Positions 55,732 to 64,000 of a stretch of 64,000 nt of DNA are shown here, one piece after another; the first letter of the stretch is position 1, and each line of letters opens with the position of its first letter. The position numbers and the translations under genes were made by a program. Source of the stretch: Veillonella denticariosi JCM 15641 (GTDB lineage Bacteria > Bacillota > Negativicutes > Veillonellales > Veillonellaceae); assembly GCF_002959855.1 (NCBI RefSeq), contig NZ_PPDB01000007.1:496001-560000 (forward strand), given 5' to 3'. Under the pieces are notes generated by a model. The model saw nothing but the letters and a program-made list of their open reading frames with translations, was not told the origin of the DNA and searched no databases.

Positions 55732-57471
55732 TTATAAAATTGTAACCTCATCATATATAGGTTGGACAACTAGTTCACCTTTAGCATTAATAACACCCCA
55801 CTTACCTTTGATTTTTACAGGGCTGTAACCGTGCGAGAAGCTATCGGTACCGGAAATATCATGCATAATCGGAGTTTCTGTAAGTGTTCCTTCAAGAGAC
55901 AAGATTTTATAATTACCGTCCTTATTATATACCCAAGTATACGTGTCACCTATGAAAGATTTTACATTCATAGATTTATCGCCTTTATAGATAATACGTC
56001 CATCAGACATATCTACAACGTAACGATTTGTATCATTTGTAACGGACATCTGATGTTCACCGATAAAGTCAATCGTATCATATTTAAACGGCACTTCTTG
56101 TTTTCCTGTTTCCATATCAAAAATACCATACTTATTTGTATCTTTATTTTTTAGCGTCAACAAGACATTATTCATATCTATAGTACCGGCTTCATAATTA
56201 CCGGGTTGGATTATATATTGACCCTTGCGGTTCATAAAGCCCAGTTTACCTTCATTACGAACCAATGTACCATGTTCTTCCATAGGATATACATAGTCAT
56301 TTTTACTATCGATAACAATAACACCATTGCGATCAATATAGCCACGTTTCATACCATCATCTACAAGACCGCCAATACCATCAAGGTATACACCACCATG
56401 ATTATATAGGTAGCCCATACCAACAAGTCCCAAAACACCACCTAAGCCAAAATGACTTACCTTGCGACGATATTCAGCCAAACCATTTTTATAAGGATAT
56501 ACTTCATTAGATGGAGCCGCAAATACCACATTACCTTTACCGTCAATAGCTACAACCTTCCCATTAGCTTTTACAAAAGCACGATCTTCGCTAAATTTAG
56601 TTTCAGTATTAGGAAGTGCTTTAAATTGTGGTTGAATCACTACATTACCGTTAGCATCTTTAAAGCCCAGCTTTCCTTTTTCAGTAAAAGATACATAGGA
56701 ATCACTTGGGTATGCTTGGCGAATGTCATTAGGATCAAAATCGTTTAATTCTTTAACAGCAGCAGATTTTTCCTTTTTGTCATTATATAAAGCCTCTTGA
56801 GCTTCTTTGCCTGATTGTAATACGGTCCCATCAGCTTTTATATGAACTATTTTATTTTTGCCTTCTTCAGCGAAAAATGTACCATCTTTCTTACCGGATG
56901 CATCTATAGTTTTGTAAGTCGGTATGAGTACAACTTGACCATCAGTACCTACAATCCCCCATTTACCCTTTTCTTTTACAAGACCTAGATAACCTTGTTT
57001 TATAAGAGAATCATCTTTTAAAACCTTCATCGCTTTTTTTACAGCTGTCGGCGGTTGTTTTACAGCACCGGAAATCGGTCTAAACGTATCAAGTCGACCA
57101 ATACCTACACCAACACCTACAGATGTATTCTTTGTACGACCAGAAGGTTCCTTCGTAGTTGTACTTACAGATTTAGATACAGTCTTGCTAGAGGTCTTAC
57201 CTACTGTTGTACTGCTAGAGCGAGACACAGTTGTACTATTTTGCTCACGCGTTATATGAGTCATCGTAGAATTCGGCGTATCTTGATTAGTTACAGTAAC
57301 ATGACCGGTAGAGTCAGTATGACTACTTGAATTAGACACTGTATTACTATCCGATGTCGTTTTTGTTTTACTATTTGTAACCGTAGTAGTCGTAGTTGTT
57401 TCTGCCAGTGCACTTACAGACATAGTCGCCAAGACACAAGCGACTAGTAGTGATTTTTTATTGAGTTTCAT
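55732..57471 (-). CDS. Exported WG-repeat protein
   Basis: A 579-residue protein with a signal peptide (1-23, MKLNKKSLLVACVLATMSVSALA). Residues 24-115 are almost only Thr, Ser, Asn, Lys and Val, a disordered linker. From about residue 160 there are at least seven WG/KWG-like repeats, for example KGKWGIVGTDGQVVLIPTY, KGKLGFKDANGNVVIQPQF, EGKLGFMNRKGQYIIQPG and KGKWGVINAKGELVVQPIY, which build a beta-propeller-like surface. The function is unknown; WG proteins are often surface or envelope proteins. A small interior hydrophobic piece (FGLGGVLGLVGMGYLY, about 340) interrupts the repeats. It is monocistronic. Confidence 0.85.
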   Translation of the reverse strand: MKLNKKSLLVACVLATMSVSALAETTTTTTVTNSKTKTTSDSNTVSNSSSHTDSTGHVTVTNQDTPNSTMTHITREQNSTTVSRSSSTTVGKTSSKTVSKSVSTTTKEPSGRTKNTSVGVGVGIGRLDTFRPISGAVKQPPTAVKKAMKVLKDDSLIKQGYLGLVKEKGKWGIVGTDGQVVLIPTYKTIDASGKKDGTFFAEEGKNKIVHIKADGTVLQSGKEAQEALYNDKKEKSAAVKELNDFDPNDIRQAYPSDSYVSFTEKGKLGFKDANGNVVIQPQFKALPNTETKFSEDRAFVKANGKVVAIDGKGNVVFAAPSNEVYPYKNGLAEYRRKVSHFGLGGVLGLVGMGYLYNHGGVYLDGIGGLVDDGMKRGYIDRNGVIVIDSKNDYVYPMEEHGTLVRNEGKLGFMNRKGQYIIQPGNYEAGTIDMNNVLLTLKNKDTNKYGIFDMETGKQEVPFKYDTIDFIGEHQMSVTNDTNRYVVDMSDGRIIYKGDKSMNVKSFIGDTYTWVYNKDGNYKILSLEGTLTETPIMHDISGTDSFSHGYSPVKIKGKWGVINAKGELVVQPIYDEVTIL

Positions 57472-57619
57472 AAACCTCTCCTTTTACAAAATAATCACAC
57501 AGATAATCTATATAACTATAGAATGACACTATAAAATAATAATATTATACAATATGTAATTTTAAGCTGACAACTGAAAGTATTATCAATATATGTTAAG
57601 TCTTCATAAATTTTTCTAT

Positions 57620-57651
57620 TATAATAAGCGGATTCTGCTATAATACATATA
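57620..57651 (+). promoter_or_regulatory. Promoter of the pseudouridine synthase gene, possibly leaderless
   Basis: Two TATAAT boxes occur at 57620-57625 and 57639-57644. The second ends only six bases before the ATG, so transcription from it would begin at or beside the start codon. There is no ribosome site in front of the ATG. Confidence 0.45.
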
Positions 57652-58553
57652 TGAGTAAAGCAACGATTATCGATTTAATTATAGACGACGCCGTGCATAC
57701 GCAGTCTATGAATCACATCATCAAACAACAGCATATCTCACAACGCATGCGACGCAAGTTGAGAAATGACGGTATCATCACAATAAACGACAAGCCGTCC
57801 ACCTGGGACACGCTCGTTCACGGCGGTGATCATCTCGTAATGGAGATTGAACTGCAGCAGAGTTTTAATCTCACTCCGATGCCGTTGGACATCGTTTACG
57901 AAGACGAATATATATTGATTATCAACAAAGCGCCGGGGGTACTCATGCATCCCACATCAACGGTACGGGACGGCACTCTCGCCAACGGAGTCCTACACTA
58001 TTATAGTGAAAGCAACCAGCATTACGACTTTCATCCGGTGCACCGTCTCGACAAGGACACTTCAGGCATCGTCATCATCGCAAAAACTTCGGTAGTTCAG
58101 AATGAATTCGACAGAAAGCATATAAACTTTCTCAAGACCTATGACGCCGTCGTGGAAGGTTCTGTCTTTACCGATTATATGTCGATTCGATGGCCCATCG
58201 GCAGAAAGCCGGGCAGCATCATCGAACGACAATGTACACTGTCGGGAAAGCCGGCGCGAACGGATATAACAGTAATAAACCGTATCACAACGGGCGCTCC
58301 CCGGCTTCAGTCACATACCCATATACGCTGTCTGCTGTACACGGGACGAACCCATCAGATTCGCGTACATCTGTCACATTTGGGGTTTCCGCTGGCAGGG
58401 GATGATTTATACGGCGGGCACTTACACTGCATTAAACGACAGGCGCTGCATGCATCGTGCGTCAGCTTTCACCATCCCATAACGAATGAGTGGCTGGAGT
58501 TATATGCACCGGTTCCGGCCGATATGAAGCAACTGATCGGGGCAACTGATTGA
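57651..58553 (+). CDS. RluA-family pseudouridine synthase
   Basis: A 300-residue enzyme that isomerises uridine in RNA. An S4-like N-terminal domain (about 13-75, ISQRMRRKLRNDGIITIND) precedes the catalytic domain with IVYEDEYILIINKAPGVLMHPT and HRLDKDTSGIVIIAK, where the Asp is catalytic, and YTGRTHQIRVHLSHLGFPLAGDDLYGG at the end. RluD is the nearest typical member, but the exact site cannot be deduced. No Shine-Dalgarno is visible, consistent with a leaderless message. Confidence 0.92.
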   Translation: MSKATIIDLIIDDAVHTQSMNHIIKQQHISQRMRRKLRNDGIITINDKPSTWDTLVHGGDHLVMEIELQQSFNLTPMPLDIVYEDEYILIINKAPGVLMHPTSTVRDGTLANGVLHYYSESNQHYDFHPVHRLDKDTSGIVIIAKTSVVQNEFDRKHINFLKTYDAVVEGSVFTDYMSIRWPIGRKPGSIIERQCTLSGKPARTDITVINRITTGAPRLQSHTHIRCLLYTGRTHQIRVHLSHLGFPLAGDDLYGGHLHCIKRQALHASCVSFHHPITNEWLELYAPVPADMKQLIGATD

Positions 58554-58587
58554 AACAGCTGTTCAACCCGAAATAATACAAAGTTGA

Positions 58588-58627
58588 TGCATAAGTTATG
58601 CAAAAACTGTTGTCCCTTTAGTATAAT
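58588..58627 (+). promoter_or_regulatory. fba promoter with an operator-like palindrome
   Basis: TGCATAA-G-TTATGCA is a perfect 7-1-7 palindrome at 58588-58602, overlapping the -35 position of a promoter with TATAAT at 58622-58627. A second possible promoter (TTGATA, 16 bases, TATAGA) lies immediately downstream. Confidence 0.5.
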
Positions 58628-58760
58628 TCTTGATATACTAAATTTGATTGATATAGAATGTCAGGTGCATTTTCATAATCAAATTCAATTAATATATGTG
58701 ACCATTGTGTACGCATTATTAATGAAATTCACATGCAGGCTTACGGCCAAGGAGGATATC

Positions 58761-59690
58761 ATGCCATTAGTAACGACTACAGAAATGTTTAAAAAAGCCT
58801 ATGAAGGCGGCTACGCCATTGGTGCTTTCAACGTAAATAATATGGAAATCGTACAAGGTATCGTGGATGCCGCAAAAGAGGAACAATCCCCTCTCATCTT
58901 GCAGGTATCCGCAGGGGCCCGCAAGTACGCAAAACACATTTACCTCGTAAAGCTCGTTGAAGCGGCTTTGGAGGACAGCAATTTACCGATCGCCCTTCAC
59001 CTTGACCACGGCGATTCCTTTGAAATCTGTAAGGACTGCGTAGACGGCGGCTTCACATCCGTTATGATCGACGCATCCCATCACGATTTTGATGAAAACG
59101 TTAAGATTACGAAACAAGTTGTCGAATATGCTCATGCTCACGGCGTTGTAGTGGAAGCGGAATTGGGACGTTTAGCAGGCGTTGAGGACGACGTAAACGT
59201 AGCAGACAAGGATGCTCGTTTCACGGATCCTGAACAGGCCGCTGAATTCGTAGCGCTCACAGGCGTTGACTCTTTGGCAATCGCCATCGGTACAAGCCAC
59301 GGTGCCTACAAATTTAAAGGCGACCCATACCTTGATTTTGACCGTTTGAAAAAAGTAGGCGAATTATTGCCTAACTTCCCTATCGTATTGCACGGCGCCT
59401 CCACCGTATTGCCTGAATTCGTAGCTAAATGTAATGAATTCGGCGGCAACATCCCCGGTGCACAAGGTGTGCCGGAAGATATGCTTCGCAAAGCGGCAAC
59501 CATGTCCGTTTGCAAAATCAACATCGATACGGACCTTCGCTTGGCGATGACCGCATCCATTCGCGAATACCTGGCGAAAAATCCTTCCGAATTCGACCCT
59601 CGTAAATATTTAGGACCTGCTCGTGACGCTATTAAAGGCATGGTAGCACACAAAATCAAGAACGTGTTAGGTTCCTCTCACAAACTATAA
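58761..59690 (+). CDS. fba: Fructose-bisphosphate aldolase, class II
   Basis: Zinc-dependent aldolase of 309 residues for glycolysis and gluconeogenesis. IGAFNVNNMEIVQGI, ALHLDHGDSFE (catalytic Asp and zinc His), VEAELGRLAG, AIAIGTSHGAYKF and VLHGASTVLP are typical. The start follows AAGGAGG; the frame is open upstream to 58584, but that part covers the promoter. It is followed after only 3 bases by a flippase gene. Confidence 0.95.
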   Translation: MPLVTTTEMFKKAYEGGYAIGAFNVNNMEIVQGIVDAAKEEQSPLILQVSAGARKYAKHIYLVKLVEAALEDSNLPIALHLDHGDSFEICKDCVDGGFTSVMIDASHHDFDENVKITKQVVEYAHAHGVVVEAELGRLAGVEDDVNVADKDARFTDPEQAAEFVALTGVDSLAIAIGTSHGAYKFKGDPYLDFDRLKKVGELLPNFPIVLHGASTVLPEFVAKCNEFGGNIPGAQGVPEDMLRKAATMSVCKINIDTDLRLAMTASIREYLAKNPSEFDPRKYLGPARDAIKGMVAHKIKNVLGSSHKL

Positions 59691-59693
59691 TCT

Positions 59694-61250
59694 ATGGCTA
59701 GTGGATTTTTAAAAGGAACATTAATCCTCACCATTGCCGGTTTCGTTGTGAAAGCCATCGGCAGCATCAACTGGATTCTCCTCTCACGCATCCTGGGCGG
59801 TGAAGGTATCGGGATTTACCAGATGGCCTTTCCTATTTATCTTTTGCTATTACAGGTTTCAAGCGCAGGTGTGCCAATTGCCATCTCCATTTTGACGGCA
59901 GAACGGTTAGCCCTCAATGATTACACGGGGGCTAAGCGAGTATTTAACCTTTCCTTTACGATGCTCACCATTACGGGGCTCATCGCCAGCCTCGCCATGT
60001 ATTTCGGCGCCGATTGGCTCATCTCGAGCGGCATCATTCAGGAAAGCCGTGCCTACTACTCCATCATCGCGCTGGCTCCGGCTATCTTTTTCGTTACCTG
60101 GATTTCCTGCTTCCGCGGTTATATTCAGGGCTACGAATTGATGACGCCGACGGCGGTAAGTCAAATTGTAGAGCAATTACTACGGGTTGTGGTGATGCTG
60201 GGTGCAGCTTCGATTCTCTTGCCGTACGGTTTACCCGAGGCGGCCGGCGGTGCCAGCTTAGGTGCCGGCATCGGTGCTTTCGGTGCCTTCCTGGTACTGT
60301 TATATTATTACTATAAATTGCCTAAGGCCCCTGATTCCGGTGAAAGCTATCAGGGAGAACGGGAATCATCAAAAGAAATCCTGATGAGACTCATCTGGCT
60401 TGCACTGCCTATATCTCTGGCGAGCATCATGTTGCCGTTGACGGCAAACCTCGATTTGATCATCGTACCTCGCCGACTGTTAACGGCGGGCTTTACGATG
60501 AATGAAGCAACGGAGCTCTTCGGTTATCTGACGGGCATGGCGGTACCTCTTATCAACTTGGCTACGATTATCACAGCAGCCCTTGCGACGAGTATCGTAC
60601 CGTCCATATCTCACGCATTTGCAAAACATGACCATGAAGGAATTTACAATAGAACCGCCGGTTCCATGCGTTTATCCTTTATGGCGACCGTACCATTTAC
60701 GGTCATGTTATATGTATTAGCCGTGCCAACGGTCACTTTGATTTACAATGCACCGAAGGCTGCCATGGCGACACAAATCGTGGCGCTCGCCATCTTCTTC
60801 CTCGGTATTCATCAGGTGACGACAGGTATTTTACAGGGTCTCGGCAAGCCGAGAATTCCGGTAGTCAATATGGCGATTGCCATCATTATCAAAGTAATTC
60901 TGAACTGGAACTTAACGGCTATTCCTGAGCTTGGCATCGGCGGTGCCGCATGGGCCACCGTGGCGGACATCGGCTTTGCTGCCTTACTCAACTTGATTTA
61001 CATCAAAAAATATACAGGCTACTTCCTCGATTTCTCCATTTTATGGAAAAACGTGGTCAGTGCCGGTATCATGGGCGTACTCATCTACATGAGCTACCAG
61101 TCCCTATCTGCGATCTTACCGATGTGGGCGAACTTCTTACTCACCGGTATTGAAGGCTTAGTCCTTTACGTCATTATCATGGTCCTCTTAAAAGGACTCA
61201 ATAAAGACGACGGTGCCGACATGCCGCTCATCGGTAGATTCTTCAGATAA
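59694..61250 (+). CDS. MOP-superfamily flippase (SpoVB/MurJ-like)
   Basis: A 518-residue membrane protein with about fourteen helices. LTIAGFVVKAIGSINWILLSRILGGEGIGIYQMAFPIY and SSAGVPIAISILTAERLA are typical of the stage V sporulation protein B branch, which flips lipid-linked peptidoglycan or polysaccharide precursors. The C-terminal helices end in a charged tail. Start is 3 bases after fba and lacks a clear ribosome site, so translation is likely coupled. As no ftsW/murJ is in the dcw cluster, this may contribute to lipid II export, but that is inference. Confidence 0.88.
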   Translation: MASGFLKGTLILTIAGFVVKAIGSINWILLSRILGGEGIGIYQMAFPIYLLLLQVSSAGVPIAISILTAERLALNDYTGAKRVFNLSFTMLTITGLIASLAMYFGADWLISSGIIQESRAYYSIIALAPAIFFVTWISCFRGYIQGYELMTPTAVSQIVEQLLRVVVMLGAASILLPYGLPEAAGGASLGAGIGAFGAFLVLLYYYYKLPKAPDSGESYQGERESSKEILMRLIWLALPISLASIMLPLTANLDLIIVPRRLLTAGFTMNEATELFGYLTGMAVPLINLATIITAALATSIVPSISHAFAKHDHEGIYNRTAGSMRLSFMATVPFTVMLYVLAVPTVTLIYNAPKAAMATQIVALAIFFLGIHQVTTGILQGLGKPRIPVVNMAIAIIIKVILNWNLTAIPELGIGGAAWATVADIGFAALLNLIYIKKYTGYFLDFSILWKNVVSAGIMGVLIYMSYQSLSAILPMWANFLLTGIEGLVLYVIIMVLLKGLNKDDGADMPLIGRFFR

Positions 61251-61297
61251 CTATTTATATAAAACTTCGGATTATAGGACGAAACTTCATACTATGA

Positions 61298-61349
61298 ATT
61301 GACCCTCTAAAGTCAGGCAAAGATCTCTGACATTAGAGGGTCAATTTTA
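61298..61349 (+). terminator. Terminator of the fba-flippase unit
   Basis: TTGACCCTCTAA with GTCAG pairs to CTGAC and TTAGAGGGTCAA (one mismatch), followed by TTTTATTTTG. Stem of about 17 bp with a 10-base loop. Confidence 0.9.
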
Positions 61350-61420
61350 TTTTGCAAATAGATCACGAATCCTACAGGAGAGTCAATTTATACTATAACA
61401 GAATGTAATAATATTATAGT

Positions 61421-61801
61421 TTATAAATACACATTTTCTATCATACTACTATGCCTATCATAGTCAGTATTTCCATAATAACCGGTATAACGATAACAAA
61501 CAGAACGGTACATGACACCGAACATGATCAACCGAGATACTACAAATCGTCCCACGATACCGCCCAACGCATCTTTGTTCAGCTTCATACTCTTCAGTCC
61601 CGCATCATGTAATACGATACCGATATAAATTAGGGATAAAGGCGATACGAACACGCCCGCCGGCAAAATAACGGACATGATAAATCGCGACAAATTTCCG
61701 CTGAAAGACGGATTAAACATGCCTCGCCCCTTCAATATATATCCTAACGATATGAGTAATACAATGGGGACTATACTCTGTAACGATGTCAGAAAAACCA
61801 T
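61421..61801 (-). pseudogene. AEC-family transporter remnant
   Basis: The ATG at 61801 has a good ribosome site (GGGAGG), and residues 1-50 match the first two helices of auxin-efflux-carrier permeases (IVPIVLLISLGYILKGRGMF, SRFIMSVILPAGVF). The reading frame then joins directly to a later part of the family (SLIYIGIVLHDAGLKSMKLN...GRFVVSRLIMFGVMY), missing roughly 100 residues, and ends in an unrelated tail. A hydrophobic continuation exists in another frame (LFVIVIPVIMEILTMIG), so a frameshift lies near the 3' end too. Family members are about 310 residues. Confidence 0.8.
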
Positions 61802-61963
61802 AATGACCTCCCAAATTCTGTATGTAATATACCATACCATTTTTTTAATAGATCCAAAGACAAAAATAATTCCTACTTTAACAATATGCTATAGATTATT
61901 TGGAATTCTTGCAGTATACTATAGATATCTTAAATTTATATATTTATTTGTACGAGGTAAACT

Positions 61964-62698
61964 ATGAGAAAACCATTAATCGGTATCTCCGGTAATACAA
62001 TGCGTGATAACAGCGGTCCTTATGTGGATCTTATTCGTTCCTACGTCAACGAAGATTACATTCGATCCGTTGAAGAAGCCGGAGGTATTCCTATTATCAT
62101 TCCTTTCACAGAAGACTTAAACGTAGCAAAAGAAACCGTTAGTCTCATCGACGGCCTCCTTCTCACCGGTGGACACGATGTATATCCGCTCCATTACGGT
62201 GAAGAACCTCTACAGAAGATCGGCGACGTATTCCCTGCACGAGACCAGTTTGATTTTGCACTTCTTTCCGCAGCGGAAGAAAGAAATATTCCTGTATTCG
62301 CTATATGTCGAGGCTGTCAAATCATGAATGTCCATCGCGGCGGCACATTATATCAGGATGTATCATACGATCAGAACTGTACGATCAAGCATAGTCAGGG
62401 ACAGACGCCTTCATTGCCGACACATACCGTAACACTTGAGCCACACTCAAAACTGGCTGACATCATCGGTACAACCACATGGATTACGAACTCGCACCAT
62501 CATCAAACAGTGAAGGATGTGGGACATGACTTGACCGTTATCGGTCGTGCTAAGGATGGCACCGTCGAGGCGATAACAGATATGAATCGACCTTGGTTCA
62601 TGGCGGTACAGTTCCATCCTGAAATGATGCACGTAAAAGATTCCCACGCAAAAGCTGTGTTCGCCTCTTTCGTAAACGCTGCAAAGGAGATAAAATAA
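61964..62698 (+). CDS. Class I glutamine amidotransferase-like hydrolase (PuuD type)
   Basis: A 244-residue peptidase C26 family protein. IGISGNTMRDNSG, LTGGHDVYPLHYGEEP, the nucleophile elbow AICRGCQIMNV (Cys 115) and VQFHPE are diagnostic; the family hydrolyses gamma-glutamyl amides such as gamma-glutamyl-GABA. The residue after CRG is Cys 118, where most members have a hydrophobic or His residue, giving two cysteines in the active-site loop. It is followed 1 base later by an amino-acid permease, so uptake and hydrolysis of a gamma-glutamyl compound may be linked. Confidence 0.88.
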   Translation: MRKPLIGISGNTMRDNSGPYVDLIRSYVNEDYIRSVEEAGGIPIIIPFTEDLNVAKETVSLIDGLLLTGGHDVYPLHYGEEPLQKIGDVFPARDQFDFALLSAAEERNIPVFAICRGCQIMNVHRGGTLYQDVSYDQNCTIKHSQGQTPSLPTHTVTLEPHSKLADIIGTTTWITNSHHHQTVKDVGHDLTVIGRAKDGTVEAITDMNRPWFMAVQFHPEMMHVKDSHAKAVFASFVNAAKEIK

Positions 62699-62699
62699 A

Positions 62700-64000
62700 A
62701 TGTCAAATTCATCCGATAAATTCGGTTTTTGGAGCATCGTGCTCCTCGGCATAAACGGAATCGTAGGAACAGGTATTTTCCTACTACCGAACAAGGCCTA
62801 TTCCATCATCGGCTCCGCCAGTTTAGGGGTCCTCTTATTCGATGCCGTTATCGCCGGCTGTATCGCGCTCTGCTTCGCGGAGGCGGCCAGCCTTTTCACG
62901 CGCAATGGTGGCCCTTACCTTTACGCCAAGCATGCGCTGGGCGACTTTTGGGCCTTTGAAGTCGGTGTCTTAAAATGGGTCGTCACCGTTATTGCATGGG
63001 CAGCTATGGCCGTAGGATTTGCAACAGCCCTCGGCGCAGCCTTTCCAATATTGAGCGGGGACTTCGCCAAAGACGCTATTTCTTTTATCTTAATCGTTGG
63101 ACTTACCATCGTTAATATCTTCGGGGTTACCGTTTCTAAAGTTGTCAACAACTTAATTACCATCTCTAAACTGGTGCCCCTTGTCCTGTTTATCGCCATC
63201 GGTATTTTCTTTATCAATGGAGATAACTTCACACCGGTATTTCCTAACGACACCTATATAGACGGCTCCTTTGCACAAGCGGCAGTTCTTTTATTCTTTG
63301 CCTACACGGGCTTTGAAGTTATCGCCATCGCTGCAGAGGATATGAAAAATCCGAAAAAGAATCTGCCTCGCGCCATTATTACGGTTATGCTGATCGTTTC
63401 CGTATTATACATGGCAATCCTCTCGGTCTCTATCGGTGTATTAGGTACTGACCTTGCTAACACAAAAGCCCCTGTTCAGGATGCTTTCAACGTCATCGTC
63501 GGACCGGTCGGTATGTACGTCGTATTAATCGGTACACTCATCTCCATGGGCGGCATTAACTTTGCGGAAGCTTATTATGCACCGCGTGTCGCTACATCCA
63601 TGGCTGAAGATGGAATGCTGCCGTCTGCATTAGCAAAACGGAACCGTTATAATGCACCATATGTGGCGGCTATCGTGACGGCTATCGCCAGTGTACTGTT
63701 AGCTTGGAGCGGTAGCTTTACTACCCTTGCCGCTATCAGTGCCGTATCGAGATTTACTCAATACTTACCGACTTGTATCGCCGTTATCGTATTCCGCCGT
63801 AAATGGTCCGATAAACCTCGCTCTTACACCATTCCGGGCGGTTATATCATTCCATTCATCGCCATAGGCACATCTATCTGGATGTTGGCTCAAGCACAAA
63901 CGAACCAGTTACTCTGGGGCTTAGGCGGCTGTATCGTTATCTTGCCGCTCTATCTCTCCTACTGGCGCAAGAAAAAAGCGGGGCTCATCAAAGAGAAAAC
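62700..64000 (+). CDS. APC-family amino acid permease (partial at window end)
   Basis: Amino acid/polyamine/organocation transporter; 433 codons are visible and the frame is open at the end of the window. GINGIVGTGIFLLPNKAYSIIG is the family's first unwound helix, and NGGPYLYAKHALGDFWAFEVGVLKW and FFAYTGFEVIAIAAEDMKNPKKNLPRAI are typical. About twelve helices are seen. Start at 62700 follows AAAGGAG, located within the upstream hydrolase gene's last codons. Substrate unknown. Confidence 0.9.
   Translation, partial: MSNSSDKFGFWSIVLLGINGIVGTGIFLLPNKAYSIIGSASLGVLLFDAVIAGCIALCFAEAASLFTRNGGPYLYAKHALGDFWAFEVGVLKWVVTVIAWAAMAVGFATALGAAFPILSGDFAKDAISFILIVGLTIVNIFGVTVSKVVNNLITISKLVPLVLFIAIGIFFINGDNFTPVFPNDTYIDGSFAQAAVLLFFAYTGFEVIAIAAEDMKNPKKNLPRAIITVMLIVSVLYMAILSVSIGVLGTDLANTKAPVQDAFNVIVGPVGMYVVLIGTLISMGGINFAEAYYAPRVATSMAEDGMLPSALAKRNRYNAPYVAAIVTAIASVLLAWSGSFTTLAAISAVSRFTQYLPTCIAVIVFRRKWSDKPRSYTIPGGYIIPFIAIGTSIWMLAQAQTNQLLWGLGGCIVILPLYLSYWRKKKAGLIKEK

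Overview
The window looks like chromosomal DNA of an anaerobic diderm Firmicute of the Negativicutes, most probably Veillonella or a close relative. The signs are a Firmicutes-type block (rpmE, yqhQ, prfA, prmC, ywlC, ywlE, rpiB, glyA) in a genome that also has an outer-membrane beta-barrel protein ending in Phe, a MurE with the meso-diaminopimelate signature DNPR, a superoxide reductase, and the full anaerobic (cobalt-early) corrin pathway. The genus is inferred from gene content, not from a database match. Most genes lie on the minus strand.

Layout. 0-6.5 kb: translation and one-carbon block (glyA to rpmE). 6.5-9.5 kb: a PC4-like ssDNA-binding protein, a 479-residue protein of unknown function, endonuclease III and a DUF896 protein. 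9.6-12.5 kb: an iron/haem/corrinoid-type ABC importer operon that is decaying; the permease has a frameshift, the ATPase lacks about four residues before Walker A, and the binding protein has an in-frame TGA. 12.7-14.7 kb: an aminotransferase and an outer-membrane porin-like protein. 14.7-28.7 kb: a dcw cluster (mraZ, rsmH, ftsL, murE, murF, mraY, murD, murG, murC, ddl, ftsQ, DUF881, sbp, ftsZ) without ftsI, ftsW, murB or ftsA. 28.9-36.0 kb: thioredoxin, CoA-binding protein, GluQ-type synthetase, a large M16 peptidase, aspartokinase and superoxide reductase.

36.2-54.8 kb is the cobalamin region. One block holds cobA, cbiA, cbiL, cbiK and a cbiK paralogue that lacks two of the three metal ligands. 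The second is a tightly overlapped operon, cbiD-E-T-F-G-H-J-C followed by an FecCD permease and its ATPase. Together they encode every step from sirohydrochlorin to adenosylated cobyrinate a,c-diamide. Between the blocks lies an AT-rich segment (about 41.0-44.4 kb) with a solitary KAP-family P-loop NTPase, a candidate defence gene. Beside it, on the plus strand, is a two-gene unit of an exported CbiK-type chelatase and a lipoprotein binding protein, facing the permease/ATPase pair across a shared bidirectional terminator. The exported chelatase, the binding protein and the permease/ATPase pair plausibly form one metal-tetrapyrrole acquisition system.

54.9-64 kb: YajQ, an exported WG-repeat protein, and plus-strand genes for a pseudouridine synthase, class II aldolase, a MOP-family flippase, a broken AEC transporter, a class I glutamine amidotransferase-fold hydrolase and an APC permease cut by the window end. 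I saw no rRNA, tRNA, CRISPR array, insertion sequence or recognisable cobalamin riboswitch.
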